Below, one piece after another: positions 14,201 to 25,511 of a DNA stretch of 64,000 nt. The stretch's first letter is position 1; every line of letters begins with the position of its first letter. Source of the DNA: Monomorium pharaonis (Eukaryota; Arthropoda; Insecta; Hymenoptera; Formicidae); NCBI RefSeq assembly GCF_013373865.1, contig NC_050471.1, positions 1,178,001 to 1,242,000 of the forward strand, given 5' to 3'. The translations under genes and the position numbers were made by a program. The notes beneath the pieces are model-generated. The model made no database searches. It worked only from the letters and a program-made list of their open reading frames with translations, and was not told the origin of the DNA.

Positions 14201-14382
14201 GCATTACAAAAACCGTCTGATAAAAAACATTTTCTAATTTACATTTGCTTTCAAGTTTATTTTGAGCTTTGGTTTAAAAAATATTATCCAAAAACAAAGT
14301 GTGCCAGTGACCTTCCTCTAAACACTTGAAAATTTTGGTCATTCCTACTCTGCGAGATAAAACTACAACCATACGTCGCTGC
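11209..14382. other. non-coding region
   Basis: AT-rich except a GC-richer stretch at about 11,630-12,800. It contains an (AC)n repeat at 12451-12479. A 17-nt sequence ATACAGATCTGAAAATA at 13011-13027 recurs exactly at 16103-16119. No gene is called. Confidence 0.55.
12451..12479. repeat. (AC)n microsatellite
   Basis: AC repeat with one AT interruption. Confidence 0.9.
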
Positions 14383-14527
14383 GACGTACACTCGCGAACA
14401 GAAATGCCTAGCCGTACTAACTGCACTAATATCATTCTCTTTCCACATGCTTCTATTGGAAAGAAAAAAAAGCATTCTGAATCAGTGCAGTTAGTACAGC
14501 GTGGCATTTCTGTCCGCTTGTGTACGT
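14383..14527. repeat. long perfect-type hairpin (inverted repeat)
   Basis: The left arm begins ACGTACACTCGCGAACAGAA and the right arm, reverse-complemented, ACGTACACAAGCGGACAGAA. Both continue through a GTACTAACTGCACT block. Arms are about 45-60 nt and the centre holds a second short stem (CTTTCCA and TGGAAAG). It is either a small palindromic MITE or a folded RNA. The 143-codon minus-strand open frame across it is by-chance sequence. Confidence 0.6.
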
Positions 14528-16051
14528 TGTGAATGATAACATATTTTTCTGTGTTTTTCTCATCCTCAATGAGGTCGTGGATGAGCTGTGATGCAAAGAC
14601 ACTAACGAAGTGGCGGCGTTCCAAACTGAACCGTAACTTTATTCGCAATTCCGCGGCCGACGCGTCAAGAGACTCATAACAAGTGCAACGGCGCGACGCG
14701 TTCACGAGTTTTCCAAAAGGGTGGAAAAATAAAAAGGAATTATTTTACACCGGGACGGCACTCCACGGGAGACACGAGGTAACAGTGGCGATGCTGCCGG
14801 GCTGCGTGCTGATGCAACACGCGCATATAAGAGCGCGCCGTGTTGCGAATAAGTAGGACGAATTTTGCGAGCGCAACACGCAGGAGAGCTCACGCGAGGG
14901 AGAGGAGCGCGAGAGCGCGGCGAGAGTGCCACGGCAAGATAGCAGGCGAACGCAGCTTTCTCTCACCCTCTGGACCAGGCGCGGGACGGACAAATTGCAC
15001 GTTCCCAGTCTCGTTAAAACAATGTCGCCGTGTAAAAGGTGGCGGGAGGTCGAGGGGGCCAGCGGGACGAGCGAGAAAAGGTGGGGAAACGACACGAAGA
15101 GTATATACGGGGTGCAGATGCAAAGAGGGTAAAGAGAGGGGGGAGGGGGGAGAAGAGAGATGAGCAGAACGGGTAGGTGACTGCTGCAGCTTCCAGCGAG
15201 GCGCAGTATTCAGGTGGAAAGAGCTCTTCGCTCGTTAGCATTTAATTGAGAACCCACTCGCGGGGAGTGAAGAGAGAATGCCTCGACTTTCCCCTTTCCC
15301 CTCTCCCTCGCAGATCTCACTCTCTCTCTTTCTCTCTCTCGTCGTAACGACCGGTCGACGCCGGGCTCGTTTAAATATTTTAATAATCTCTTGTATCGCG
15401 AATATGGCGATTCGAATATTTAGCGGTGCCCGTCGCGATACCCCAGGGCGGTGGAATACTCCCTTTGCCGCTGGTTGCTGGAAATATGTATGAAACGTAG
15501 GATCGCGGGACCGTCGGAAACCCGGGTTCGGACGGTTGTTGAAGAAGGAGGGAACCTCTTTCGCGCAACGACAAAGAATTTTACCGGACAATTAAGTCGG
15601 TATTAATTGGGACTCCCTCGCGTGCGAGGCTCGGTTACGAGTCGGAATCGAGAGAGCGCGCATCAAAAGCGCTCCGGTCTTTACATAACGTTTTAATATT
15701 CATATTTTTGAAGCGAACCTAAGGGAAGCAAAGAAATTACGTGATAGGAAAATGTCTGGAATACCGTTCTCTTAAACCAAAACGGCATTTTTTGTTTCTC
15801 TTAACTAACTGACGTGCTGCAATTTTACATAATCGTTGCTCTCAAATTATCCTCTTCCATTATGAAATGCATTATCCGTGAAGAATAGGTAAAAAGCTAA
15901 TATTTTTTTATTAAAAATTCTTCTTTAAATATTCATATCAGGTGATAATAAGGTAAGCATATTTTACGAAGAATCTTTTGTAGTCGCAAAATCTAGAGGT
16001 CTGAGAGAGATCGCGTCGTGTTGATTAAAGGAGAAAATAAACGAAAGTGTT
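14528..16051. other. GC-richer non-coding island
   Basis: About 14,560-15,660 is CpG-rich with overlapping open frames in many frames. That is expected of GC-rich DNA lacking stop codons. There is no conserved domain. It could be a regulatory island or an unrecognised non-coding transcript. Confidence 0.4.
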
Positions 16052-16312
16052 AAACGAAAAGAACAGCTTCACTGCAAGATCTCAAAATATAGCCATGCAT
16101 AGATACAGATCTGAAAATACTTTTTCGCTATCTATGCACCGAAAGTGGTCCTTTTCTCACCTGTCACTGCACACTCACTAGTTACACGATATCTATTGCT
16201 GATAAAAATAATCGTTATACTAGAAAAATGTACATTTTAGCTCGAATACAACAAAATTATTTTCAGATCTACGTCTTGTAAAATTTTCAAATAGCAAAAC
16301 CGTTCTTTTCGT
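16052..16312. mobile_element. MITE-like inverted-repeat element, same family as 3.3 kb
   Basis: Left arm 16052-16125 and right arm 16240-16312. Both contain CGAAAAGAAC, then after about 40 nt AGATCTGAAAATA, in inverted orientation. Shared blocks GAAAAGAACGGTTTT and CTGAAAATAA link it to the copy at 3.26-3.46 kb. Confidence 0.6.
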
Positions 16313-16995
16313 GCAAAAATTTATACTAAAAAATCGTATATTGTGGACAGAATTAACCCGTACAAACTCACAAACTCTCCTTTTACATGAGAAATATTAT
16401 TTGTGCAAATTTATCGATTATCCTAACTGAAAGAGCGTGGCGTGTTAACGATAGCTCGCGCGGGTTAATACACGTTTTTCATACAGAGCATCGAAGCATC
16501 GACTCGTGAGCGTCGACGCGGCCCTATTATCCAGTTCGCCTGTACGTGTCATGTCGCGCCAAGACTGACGGACACTCCGAGAAGAGAAAAAAATAAGGAT
16601 TTTTTCCGATTAGTCGCATCGTTGGCTCAATCGACCCGACTTCCATCCCGCATTCCGCGAGGAAGTAGGCCGTTGTGTGCGAGCGACTTATATTGACCTG
16701 CATCGGCCTTCGAATTTTCCGCTCCGCTGGAATGTGCGATTTATCCCAGCGCTTTTCAGGGTCTGAAACTTTTTCGTGCAATTACGCCGGCTCCCATTCC
16801 TACATCTGTATATCACTGTACGTAATTGAAATGTCTTGTGGATTGCATAGTAGAATTCTTTAATTAACTATGACTCAATTTTTAATTAAATGTTAAATAT
16901 TATAGTGTTTGTTGGTATTAAAATACCAATCAAGTAAAATCTGTAAAGTACAGTCTATGAGAAAACAAAATTGATTACTAACAATAATAATTTCA

Positions 16996-16998
<3 letters not shown>

Positions 16999-17035
<37 letters not shown>
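16999..17035. repeat. (TC)n microsatellite
   Basis: About 37 nt of perfect TC repeat. Confidence 0.95.
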
Positions 17036-17037
<2 letters not shown>

Positions 17038-17973
17038 TCTTTAAAAGTATTAAATCAATTATTCCTTTTACAAATTTTTTTTAAACTTTGCTATAAATAA
17101 TTTTTTAATTATATAAATATTTTCTCCCTGTTAGAGAGATGGTAATTGAAACTCATAAACCATCTCGTACCGAGATATCGGTAATATTGCAGTCGAAACG
17201 TATAAAAAAAATATTTGTACGAAAGATTATCAATGAAAAAATATATTATTTGACATCCAAACGTGAAGTTCGATTTCTGTATAAATGTGTCACAAGTGTG
17301 GCACAAATTTAATAACCTGTTGTAAAAGCTTTTGATGAAAATACTACTTTTATAATAAAACATAGCATATGTGTAATACATTTTACATTTTATTACGTTT
17401 ACACAAGTGGAAGATTTTTTTTATAGAACGGCGTGATGTGTTCCCGTAATTTTACCACCCATAAAGATTAATTAACTGCAATCAATTGAACATTTAATAA
17501 CGGCTGTTGTTAAAACTGTCCTCCGCCTTTAAAAGTTTATTTTTTCAAACGATCATAAAAATTCAAGTTATCAAATTTCGAAAATTTAGTTTACATTAAA
17601 AAGCACTGCAAGTCCAGTAAAATTGTCATCGCACTGATCTTTGCGCAATTCTCTTTACTGATAAACCTTCCCCTTCCCCACTCTCCCCCATTCAATCGAA
17701 ATATTCCAATAATCCACGTTTCTCCGAGCTACGTAAGGAAAGTTAGTTGCAGTTTCCGTTACTTCGTGAGCAAATAACATCAGTTATTAAACGGATATTT
17801 ACATACACGTCACGGAGAGAAGCGAACTCCTCAAACGATCCCAGGGAGTAGCCCATAAAAATGTCCTTATGCGATACCACCGCCGTCGGAAATATACCCT
17901 TTGACCTTTGATGGAGCAACCCGACCTGCGGGCAACGTTACAGCCAAGCGACTTTGTAACCTTGTCTCTGTCT

Positions 17974-17974
<1 letters not shown>

Positions 17975-18005
<31 letters not shown>
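17975..18005. repeat. (CT)n microsatellite
   Basis: About 30 nt of CT repeat. It gives serine/leucine- and arginine/glutamate-rich false frames on the two strands. Confidence 0.9.
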
Positions 18006-19202
18006 CCTCCCTTCCTTTTTGTTAACCATCCCCTGCTTCTCTCCGAGAAGCCCTTTTCACCCTGTGCTCTCCAGCAGATCAACCTGTGTATTCAGGTTCA
18101 TTAGCGCGTTGGATGTACAAAGTTTCTCCTGCGGTTTGAGAGCTATAAAAATCCATTGAGAGAGTGCTCATAATTAATTAGCTTATCTTCGCGGATACGT
18201 AACAATGATTGACAAATATTAACGCATAACTTTCTTGCTTATAGATTTTATTCGTAAAGTATAGCTCGCTTGCCGACTTGTGTATATATGTACACATACA
18301 CACACATACACACTAGCGAGTCTGAGAATGCATGCCGATACCTGGCGGTATTTGCCGTTTGCAGTTACTCAACCAATCTATGTTTTCCTTCTCACTCGCT
18401 CGCGCTGCATCCTCAATCTTGCATTCTCTCCTGCAGCTGAAGAGCGCTGGCTACCGTCACGCGTTGCCTCGACGGTACGCAACAACATACCCCCTGCAAG
18501 TGCCCTCAGAATACCAGAGATTAGGGAGCGGGGGAAAGAGAGAGAGAGAGAGAGAATAGTCTGCCGGGAGGGAGTTTTACTGTACGAAAACCCCAAGGAG
18601 TGTAACCGTGAAAATGTACAAATAATACGAGCGCTACAAAACAGAGGCGATAACATCAGCGAGCAATGTCGCCATGCCCCGATAACAAAAGTAAAAAAAG
18701 ACGACTACTATCCGCGAAGTTGTCAATCGGGCGGCATGCCAAACATAATAACAAAAACACAAAATTAAAATCTGGTTTAAATAACTGTAAAGTATACATG
18801 TAACCGTATATGCATTAGTAAATCTTTAATTTTTCACAGAAAAAATTAGTCGAGAAAGTCTCCAATTTTTTCACATAATATAAAAACTTGATCTCTTCAG
18901 AATACGATTGATGGTTAATATACAGGCGTTCCTCATAACTTTCTAAATTACATTATAATAAGGTGTAATATTCGCGACTATAATTGCATAATAAAACAAT
19001 TATAGTGAGAAATATCATTTTTATTGCAATTATAATGTTGGTAATAATAATAAACATATGCTTATGATTGTTTTATGGTACTAACTTACTATATTAAAAT
19101 CTCCATTTTGATTATAGCAATTGCAAGTTGTATAGATTATAAGAACTTTAATATAGTTTAAACAAACTATAAATTATACTATTGCACTATAAAAATACAG
19201 TT

Positions 19203-19262
19203 GAGTAAAAAAATAACTATAAATTATAGCGATATTATAGTTACTGTAATTAGTTTTTACTC
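19203..19262. repeat. 60-nt palindrome
   Basis: GAGTAAAAAAATAACTATAA at the left pairs with the inverted right end TTTTTACTC, with TATAATATCGCTATAA at the centre. It probably marks the end of a small element, because ACTATAATTG-type motifs recur from 18,970. Confidence 0.5.
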
Positions 19263-20640
19263 GGTATAGCATTGAAAAGTCTTATGGCAGAGTTTTAAAT
19301 AATTTTTCGCAAACAAAATATAAGATTTTTTTAAAACTATATTCATAAGAAAAAAATAAAGTTTGAAAAACATCTTAAAAATAAATTAAACAAATTAAAA
19401 AGTACAAATTATAACGTCATACTACATATTAACAATGTGATATCGCTTGTGACATTTTTATAATTAATAATAATTCTCATTATCGCCTGCAGTGATAACT
19501 TCAAAATGAATAAAAATTATGCGTTCACTAACTGTCAAATTTGTTGGATTAAAAATGTATGACACAACCACATGTGTGAATCCTTATTAAATAAAATTAA
19601 ATCGAAACAAAAATTATATTGTTTGGAACATCTCACAAAAAAATCATATGTAAATCATTCCGATTTAATTTCTCTCGATAAAAACGTAAACTTGAGGTTG
19701 AAACATCTTACATTTTTTTTCTATATAAAAAATGTATATAATGATTACTCGACGAACAAAGTTTTTATTCATTTTAAAATGACTGGTAGCAATAAGAATT
19801 ATTATTAATTATTATATATTATGACAATCACATTGCTGCTTACTAACAGTCGTTAAATTAGTCATAAAATAGTGCAGAATGTTCGAGACAAAAGTAAACG
19901 TCAGGAAGGCGATTACAACAAAGTTACAGACAATTAGCTAGGGCAATAGTGTGATCTTTTAAATGGCTTAAATAGCATGCAACGGTCTAAATTGATATTT
20001 CACCGAATTCTCTTCATGCTACTAGCATCGTGAAAAAAAAACGGAAGGAAAACTTCAACGAATGCATCGAGCATTCGGTTGAGGATACAAAAATGGGAAA
20101 ACGAGCGATCGACACAGCATAATTTTTATTTAGTATAATATTGATAATTCTCGCCGACGATTGGGAAGAAATCTTGGACGAAAATCTTTCTCGAAAGGCA
20201 TGATTTCCGGAAGAGGAAAAATAGAACATGTAAAATCGGCCTTTTGTGTAGAAGTGCGAAAAGTGGACGCACAAGCCGTAGGCGAATGCGTTCACTCGCA
20301 CGAGTGCGAAACGTCGATTTTCCGCCTTTGTTACATAATATACTATTTTAATGCCAAATTATTGTTTTTATTGTTTACATTTTGTTTCTTATTTATTATT
20401 TTAAAGATAGTAATATCAAAAGATCTTAGATTAAAAAATACATACAAATGAAATGTTTATGTGAAGAAACATTTCATTTTTTTAAGTTGGAGAACTTCCT
20501 TAAAAGAAGCGTCCACGATTTTATTAAAGTCGTTCGGAAATTCTCCTTGATTGTTATCATTAAAATTAAAATTATAGTTTCTAAGAAAGTGGTTGAACGC
20601 TTTTGTATACCTCTATTTTCTAAGGAGCGTTGGTTTTTCG

Positions 20641-21522
20641 TTTAATCTCCCAGTACGACAATGCAGGAAGTCGGTTTGTCAGAGAAGTCGTCGATGTCGG
20701 AACGTTTTTCTCGGTGGCCGTATCGGCGCTACGAGCAAATTCAACGGCGATAATATATCTTTACAACAGCCACTGTGTGTTACGTATCGCGTCGCCGTGT
20801 AACATCGATCCGCCGCACTTAAAGTCCCCGAAACGCGTAAAACGCAGTGCTCGAAAATTCGATTTCCCGCGATACAAACCTTCCGGAAACGCAACTCCTC
20901 GTTCAACACGAACAGATAAACCATTCGGCGCCGGCTAGCAAAACGACATCCTTTTCGACGTATATGTATATGTATATGTACATATATATCAACCATTGAT
21001 ATATATATATATATATATATATATCAATGTTTTTAACGAATCCGACACGAGAATCTCCTTTAGGGACGGAATTAAAACATTCGCGAACAGCTTCGCAACA
21101 ATAGGTTTTCGAACATGGACATGTACATACTTCTGGAAGGAAACAAATGAACGATACCCTATCGAAAAATAATAAAATATATATTCAAAACCGTCAGGAG
21201 CGGTTGTTACAAGGTATTTCATTTATTATTCACGTTCAACGATTTCGATGCTTCACCTACAAAAAAAATGGACATCTTCGGTGTAGCTCGTCTTCCGAAT
21301 TGGAGGATACGGATAGAAGATCCATGCTTCAAGGATCGTGCCGCGAAAGGTACAAGACACTCCGGCTTTTTTCGATCGCGCGCGCGCATCCGCGCGATCG
21401 GGAAAACCGTGTGAATCCCTCCCTTTCGTGTCGACCTCCGCCGTACTCGGAGCGTTCGCGCGGCGGCGGATAGCCGGCTACACGGTTTCACCATTATCGG
21501 GTGTTTACGAGGACGACGACGA

Positions 21523-21559
<37 letters not shown>

Positions 21560-21660
21560 TGTATAGCACGAGGCACACACGAGGACGACGACGACGACGA
21601 CGACGAGGGTCGCATCGCCGCCGGTGGAGATCGCATCGGTCGCTCCGCATAATAACTAGC
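20641..21660. other. GC-richer non-coding island with GA and GAC repeats
   Basis: It is CpG-rich. It contains (AT)n at 20999-21024, (GAC)n at 21510-21525 and 21582-21605, and (GA)n at 21529-21557. The overlapping open frames are products of these repeats. Confidence 0.45.
21529..21557. repeat. (GA)n microsatellite flanked by (GAC)n
   Basis: About 28 nt of GA repeat with GAC trinucleotide repeats on both sides. Confidence 0.9.
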
Positions 21661-22161
21661 TACCCTGCATTTACATTTTAATACGACCGCTCTGCATAGC
21701 GGATAAAAGGTATACACCTATCGCGGATGAAATCACCCATTGTTATCCCTACGTCGTCATCGACGACACTGCGTACCTGTACACACACGCTCCAATTCGG
21801 CTTTCGTCGAAACAATTCAGCCGCGTTAGATCGTCCTTCTTTGACTGCGTTTGCTCAATTTACTTTTTTCCTTATAAAATATAATGGTTATCTCCAGCAA
21901 AGAATATTTTCTAATAATAGTCTTAAAATATACTTGTCACAATCAAATTGTAGAAAAATTTATCATTATCTACTTGGAAAAAGAATTCATACTCTTTTTA
22001 TGACGAATATTATAAAATTTAATTCAAGAAAAGTCAAAGTAATAAGTAAATCCAATTTTTATTTTGACTTAATATTCTTAATTGAAGTATTAAATTACTA
22101 GGATTCAGAGTATATATTAAATAAATTTGTTACTTATGAGGAACTTGAGATTTACGGAGAT

Positions 22162-22360
22162 ATACAGAAAAAAAGTAATATAGCCAATAACATATGTAAT
22201 TGCGGGCTGCCAACTACATAAAATACTCAATACAATATTTACTGTTAATGCAAGTACAATGTTGATACTGCAATAGCATATATTATTGTATTGAATATAT
22301 CTGTAATTGGCAGCCCGCAACTACATATCTTATTGGATATATTGCATTTTTTTCACTGTA
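22162..22360. mobile_element. palindromic MITE with TA flanks (Tc1/mariner-type)
   Basis: The two halves are inverted copies over most of the length. The outer ends are TACAGAAAAAAA (left) and TACAGTGAAAAAAA (right, inverted). Inside, CCAATAACATATGTAATTGC matches CCAATAAGATATGTAGTTGC and both continue GGGCTGCCAA. TA dinucleotides flank both ends. Non-coding. Confidence 0.7.
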
Positions 22361-22410
22361 CAAACTTATGAATTATTTAGAATAAGTAATACTTATTTAT
22401 TTCAAGTATA

Positions 22411-22868
22411 CACTGAGAGAAAATTTGAGAAAAATTGAAATATTGAGAACCAAATATTTCTTATGATGTTTTCTTCGATAATTATAAAAAAATTTATTTG
22501 TGAAAATGAAATATATATTTCTGTAAAATGCATTTCATTTTTCTTATTAATTGGTTTATTTCTTAGGAATAAAATATTTGGAGTAAAATATATTATTAAA
22601 AAATTTTAAGTATTTTTCTCTAATAAATGGTTTATTTAAATAGGGCGAATTAAATGTTTTATTTCTAGTGAATAAATTATTTATTTTTTCGCACACTGAA
22701 TGTTATCTCTTTAAATAAGGTATATTTTACAGAAATATATTTCACAGAATATTTCACAGAAATGTATATTTCGTTTTCATAAATAATTTTTTTTATAACA
22801 AATAACTATTGAAGAAAGCGTCACAAGAAACATTTGATTCTCAATACTTCGACATTTTTCTCTCAGTG
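22411..22868. mobile_element. MITE-like element with CACTGAGAGAAAA ends
   Basis: The terminal inverted repeats are CACTGAGAGAAAA. Arm similarity continues for about 120 nt (for example TATTGAGAACCAAATATTTC against TATTGAGAATCAAATGTTTC). About 460 bp, AT-rich, no coding capacity. It lies 50 bp from the previous MITE. Confidence 0.7.
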
Positions 22869-25470
22869 ACATTTTTCTGTGTACATAGAAGTTTATTTTA
22901 AGTAAATCTTGTTTCAAGTAAATAATGAGTGTATTTTAAGATTATTCAAGAAGATATTATTTGCAAACATAACCGTTACTTAATTAAAAGAAAAAAACTA
23001 AAAAATGAGAAACTGTTTTTTTGCTACTATGAGATTAAATTTGTCTGTGTGCAGTTGCTCTCTCGATTTCCGAAACATTTACGAAAAATAATGGCCAATT
23101 ATCCCACATAAACGTATGTGTGTATGTGGTTTTCATTCTAAACTAATTAATTTATTGCCACACAATATTAATAATTACTGTATAAATTAATATAAATTAA
23201 TTAAAGCGTATGCCGAATGAAAATAAATAAATAAACTGCTTTATAGATTTATCAATCCACGTTGATTAATTTATTTCAAAGCTCGTAAATATCGATTAAA
23301 AAAAAATACGTAGCCGAGCATTTGAAAATAAAATTCGTTAGTCTTGTCACTATTAACAGTTGCCAGTTTGTCACCTTCGAAAGAATGCATCAGCTTTTAA
23401 ACGAAGTTACAGGTCTTAATTCGCAAATCCATCGAATGTATTACATCTAGCACGCGACGCACTCCAATTTTTTTTTATAGATACGTTTTTTTTCCGTTAA
23501 AACGAGAATTTAATATCGAAATCGTAACATCCGAGCCGATATCGGAAATTTTGACCGCGCGGAAATGGATGGAAAATGGATAATATTAACAGCACCGCAC
23601 GCGCGCACGCTAGCCGGGGTGAGTGTTTAAAATCCAAGTGATTTCAAATAAAACGATGGCAATCGGTTAGTCAGCGAGACTGGCGCGTCATCTAATCTCG
23701 AAGCAACATAAATCTTACAAAATCTCCCGAATCCACTTTTCCGATGTGTAATTTATAACTCGAAATAGGTTCAATCTAAGAAATTTTCAGTCGTCAGTGG
23801 CAATTGGGAACATCGAAGGGGGAAGTTTCGAAGGGTATGTCGTGGCACAGATACGGGAAGCCGGCTAGATATCCATTAAGATAATGCCGGGCCATCTTTA
23901 ACGGCAAATCAGAATGTCGTCGACAACAACAGGCTGAAAGGGGGTTGAGGGTGTCGAGGGAGTGACGAAGCAAGAAACACGGCCGTCGTTTCGCCGCGTG
24001 GTTTACGAGTTTTCCTCCGGAGTGCCCCAAACGTGATTTTGCGAGTGGATAGGCCCTGAAAAACGTTCCGGAATCTGGACACGGCGTTATTTATTCGGGT
24101 ATTACCTCGAAAAACGACATTTAATCTATGTGAAAAAGCGTAAAATTCTAGTGTATGGTGTTAAATTTTTAAATGTTTATTTTTTTTTCTCGATTGTTCT
24201 TTTTTTATCTCGATTTTACATAAAACCAGCTACGATAGTGTTTACATTTCAATTACTTAATTTTTTGAGACCGTAAATTTATATGTTCCAATACAGAAAG
24301 TCGCGTTATTTAAAAAAAAAAAAATTAAAAACGTTTCGACTCGCAGGCTGTTCAGTTGCACGCAAGCCCGATTGACGAGCGGACGGAGCTAATTGACAGC
24401 TAATTTATTAAATGCCGAAAAAGTGCAATGATGGAGGCGGAGTAGCCAAAGTCATAATTGCGAACGCACTCAACTTTTTTATGCTTCGACTAAATTCACC
24501 GTTAATTCACCGTAACCTAATTTTCAAACTCCATTCCGTAAATTCAAGATGGATGGAATTAATTTTCCTTCCTAGTGAAATCTGTCCTTTCGCTCAACTA
24601 TTTACTATTTTACGTTTCGATACTCTAGAAATTATTAATTTGTCAGTTTGTATGTCTCGCCCCTATGCATCCCTATGCATACGAAACAGTGTTCGCTTTC
24701 TCGGCAGGTCTATAACTAGACGTGGCTCATGTCGAGCAATGAATATCGGGATACGGAAATGGCGAGAGCTCCGTGAATGCACCGTCGTGTTCGCACATAT
24801 ATAACGGTGATTTATTAGGTAGGGAATTCCAATTCGCGGCCTGACTCGACCGTGCGTCGCGTCGCCATCGAATCCCGTAAACATCTTCGATCCGCTCCCC
24901 GGCACAGTTTCTGTTTAATCTCTCCGAGAGAACTTCATAAATTTTCACTCATTTACCGTCACAATTTTTCCGGGATCTCGACGCGATCGCGCGTACGAAT
25001 CACAAAAACACCGCCGTAAAAGCGCGCATTCGGGCGACGCGAATCTCAATCGCGAATTGAAACGAGTGCAATTGAAGAGATAATTTCTTCAAGTATTTTC
25101 GAGAGCACTTGAATGAAATTAAACGTCAAAGTTACTTGAAAATTCTGAGAAAGGCTCGAAACTGTTGCATCTCCTTGTTGAATTTGATAATGAATTTTTC
25201 ATTTCCAACATAAAAAAAATTATATATATATATATATATAGCAAAAATGTAAGATTTTATGTAAATTAGAATGTAAGATTCTTTAAGGATGTTTAAGCTC
25301 TGCTAACTTAAAGTTATCGAAATTCAAAACTACTTTTTATTTATTTTTTTTATAAATAATTTTGAAATAAGTAAAAAATGGATTCAAATTAACTTTTATA
25401 TGAATATTTAATAGAGTTTTATATGTAAAACATTTGATTTAACTTGTAATTATATTTCTTTATCAAATCT

Positions 25471-25511
<41 letters not shown>

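Larger units (their letters stand above)
16313..20640. other. non-coding region
   Basis: GC-richer at 16,400-16,850 and 18,300-18,770, otherwise AT-rich. Microsatellites are at 16999-17035 and 17975-18005. A 60-nt palindrome lies at 19203-19262 (GAGTAAAAA to TTTTTACTC). No gene is called. Confidence 0.55.

Noticed and set aside
14274..14705. Minus-strand open frame of 143 codons
   Set aside because: It overlaps the 145-nt hairpin and contains no recognisable domain; the cysteine-rich look comes from the inverted repeat.
21219..21652. Acidic or arginine/serine-rich open frames on both strands
   Set aside because: They are translations of GAC and GA repeats.
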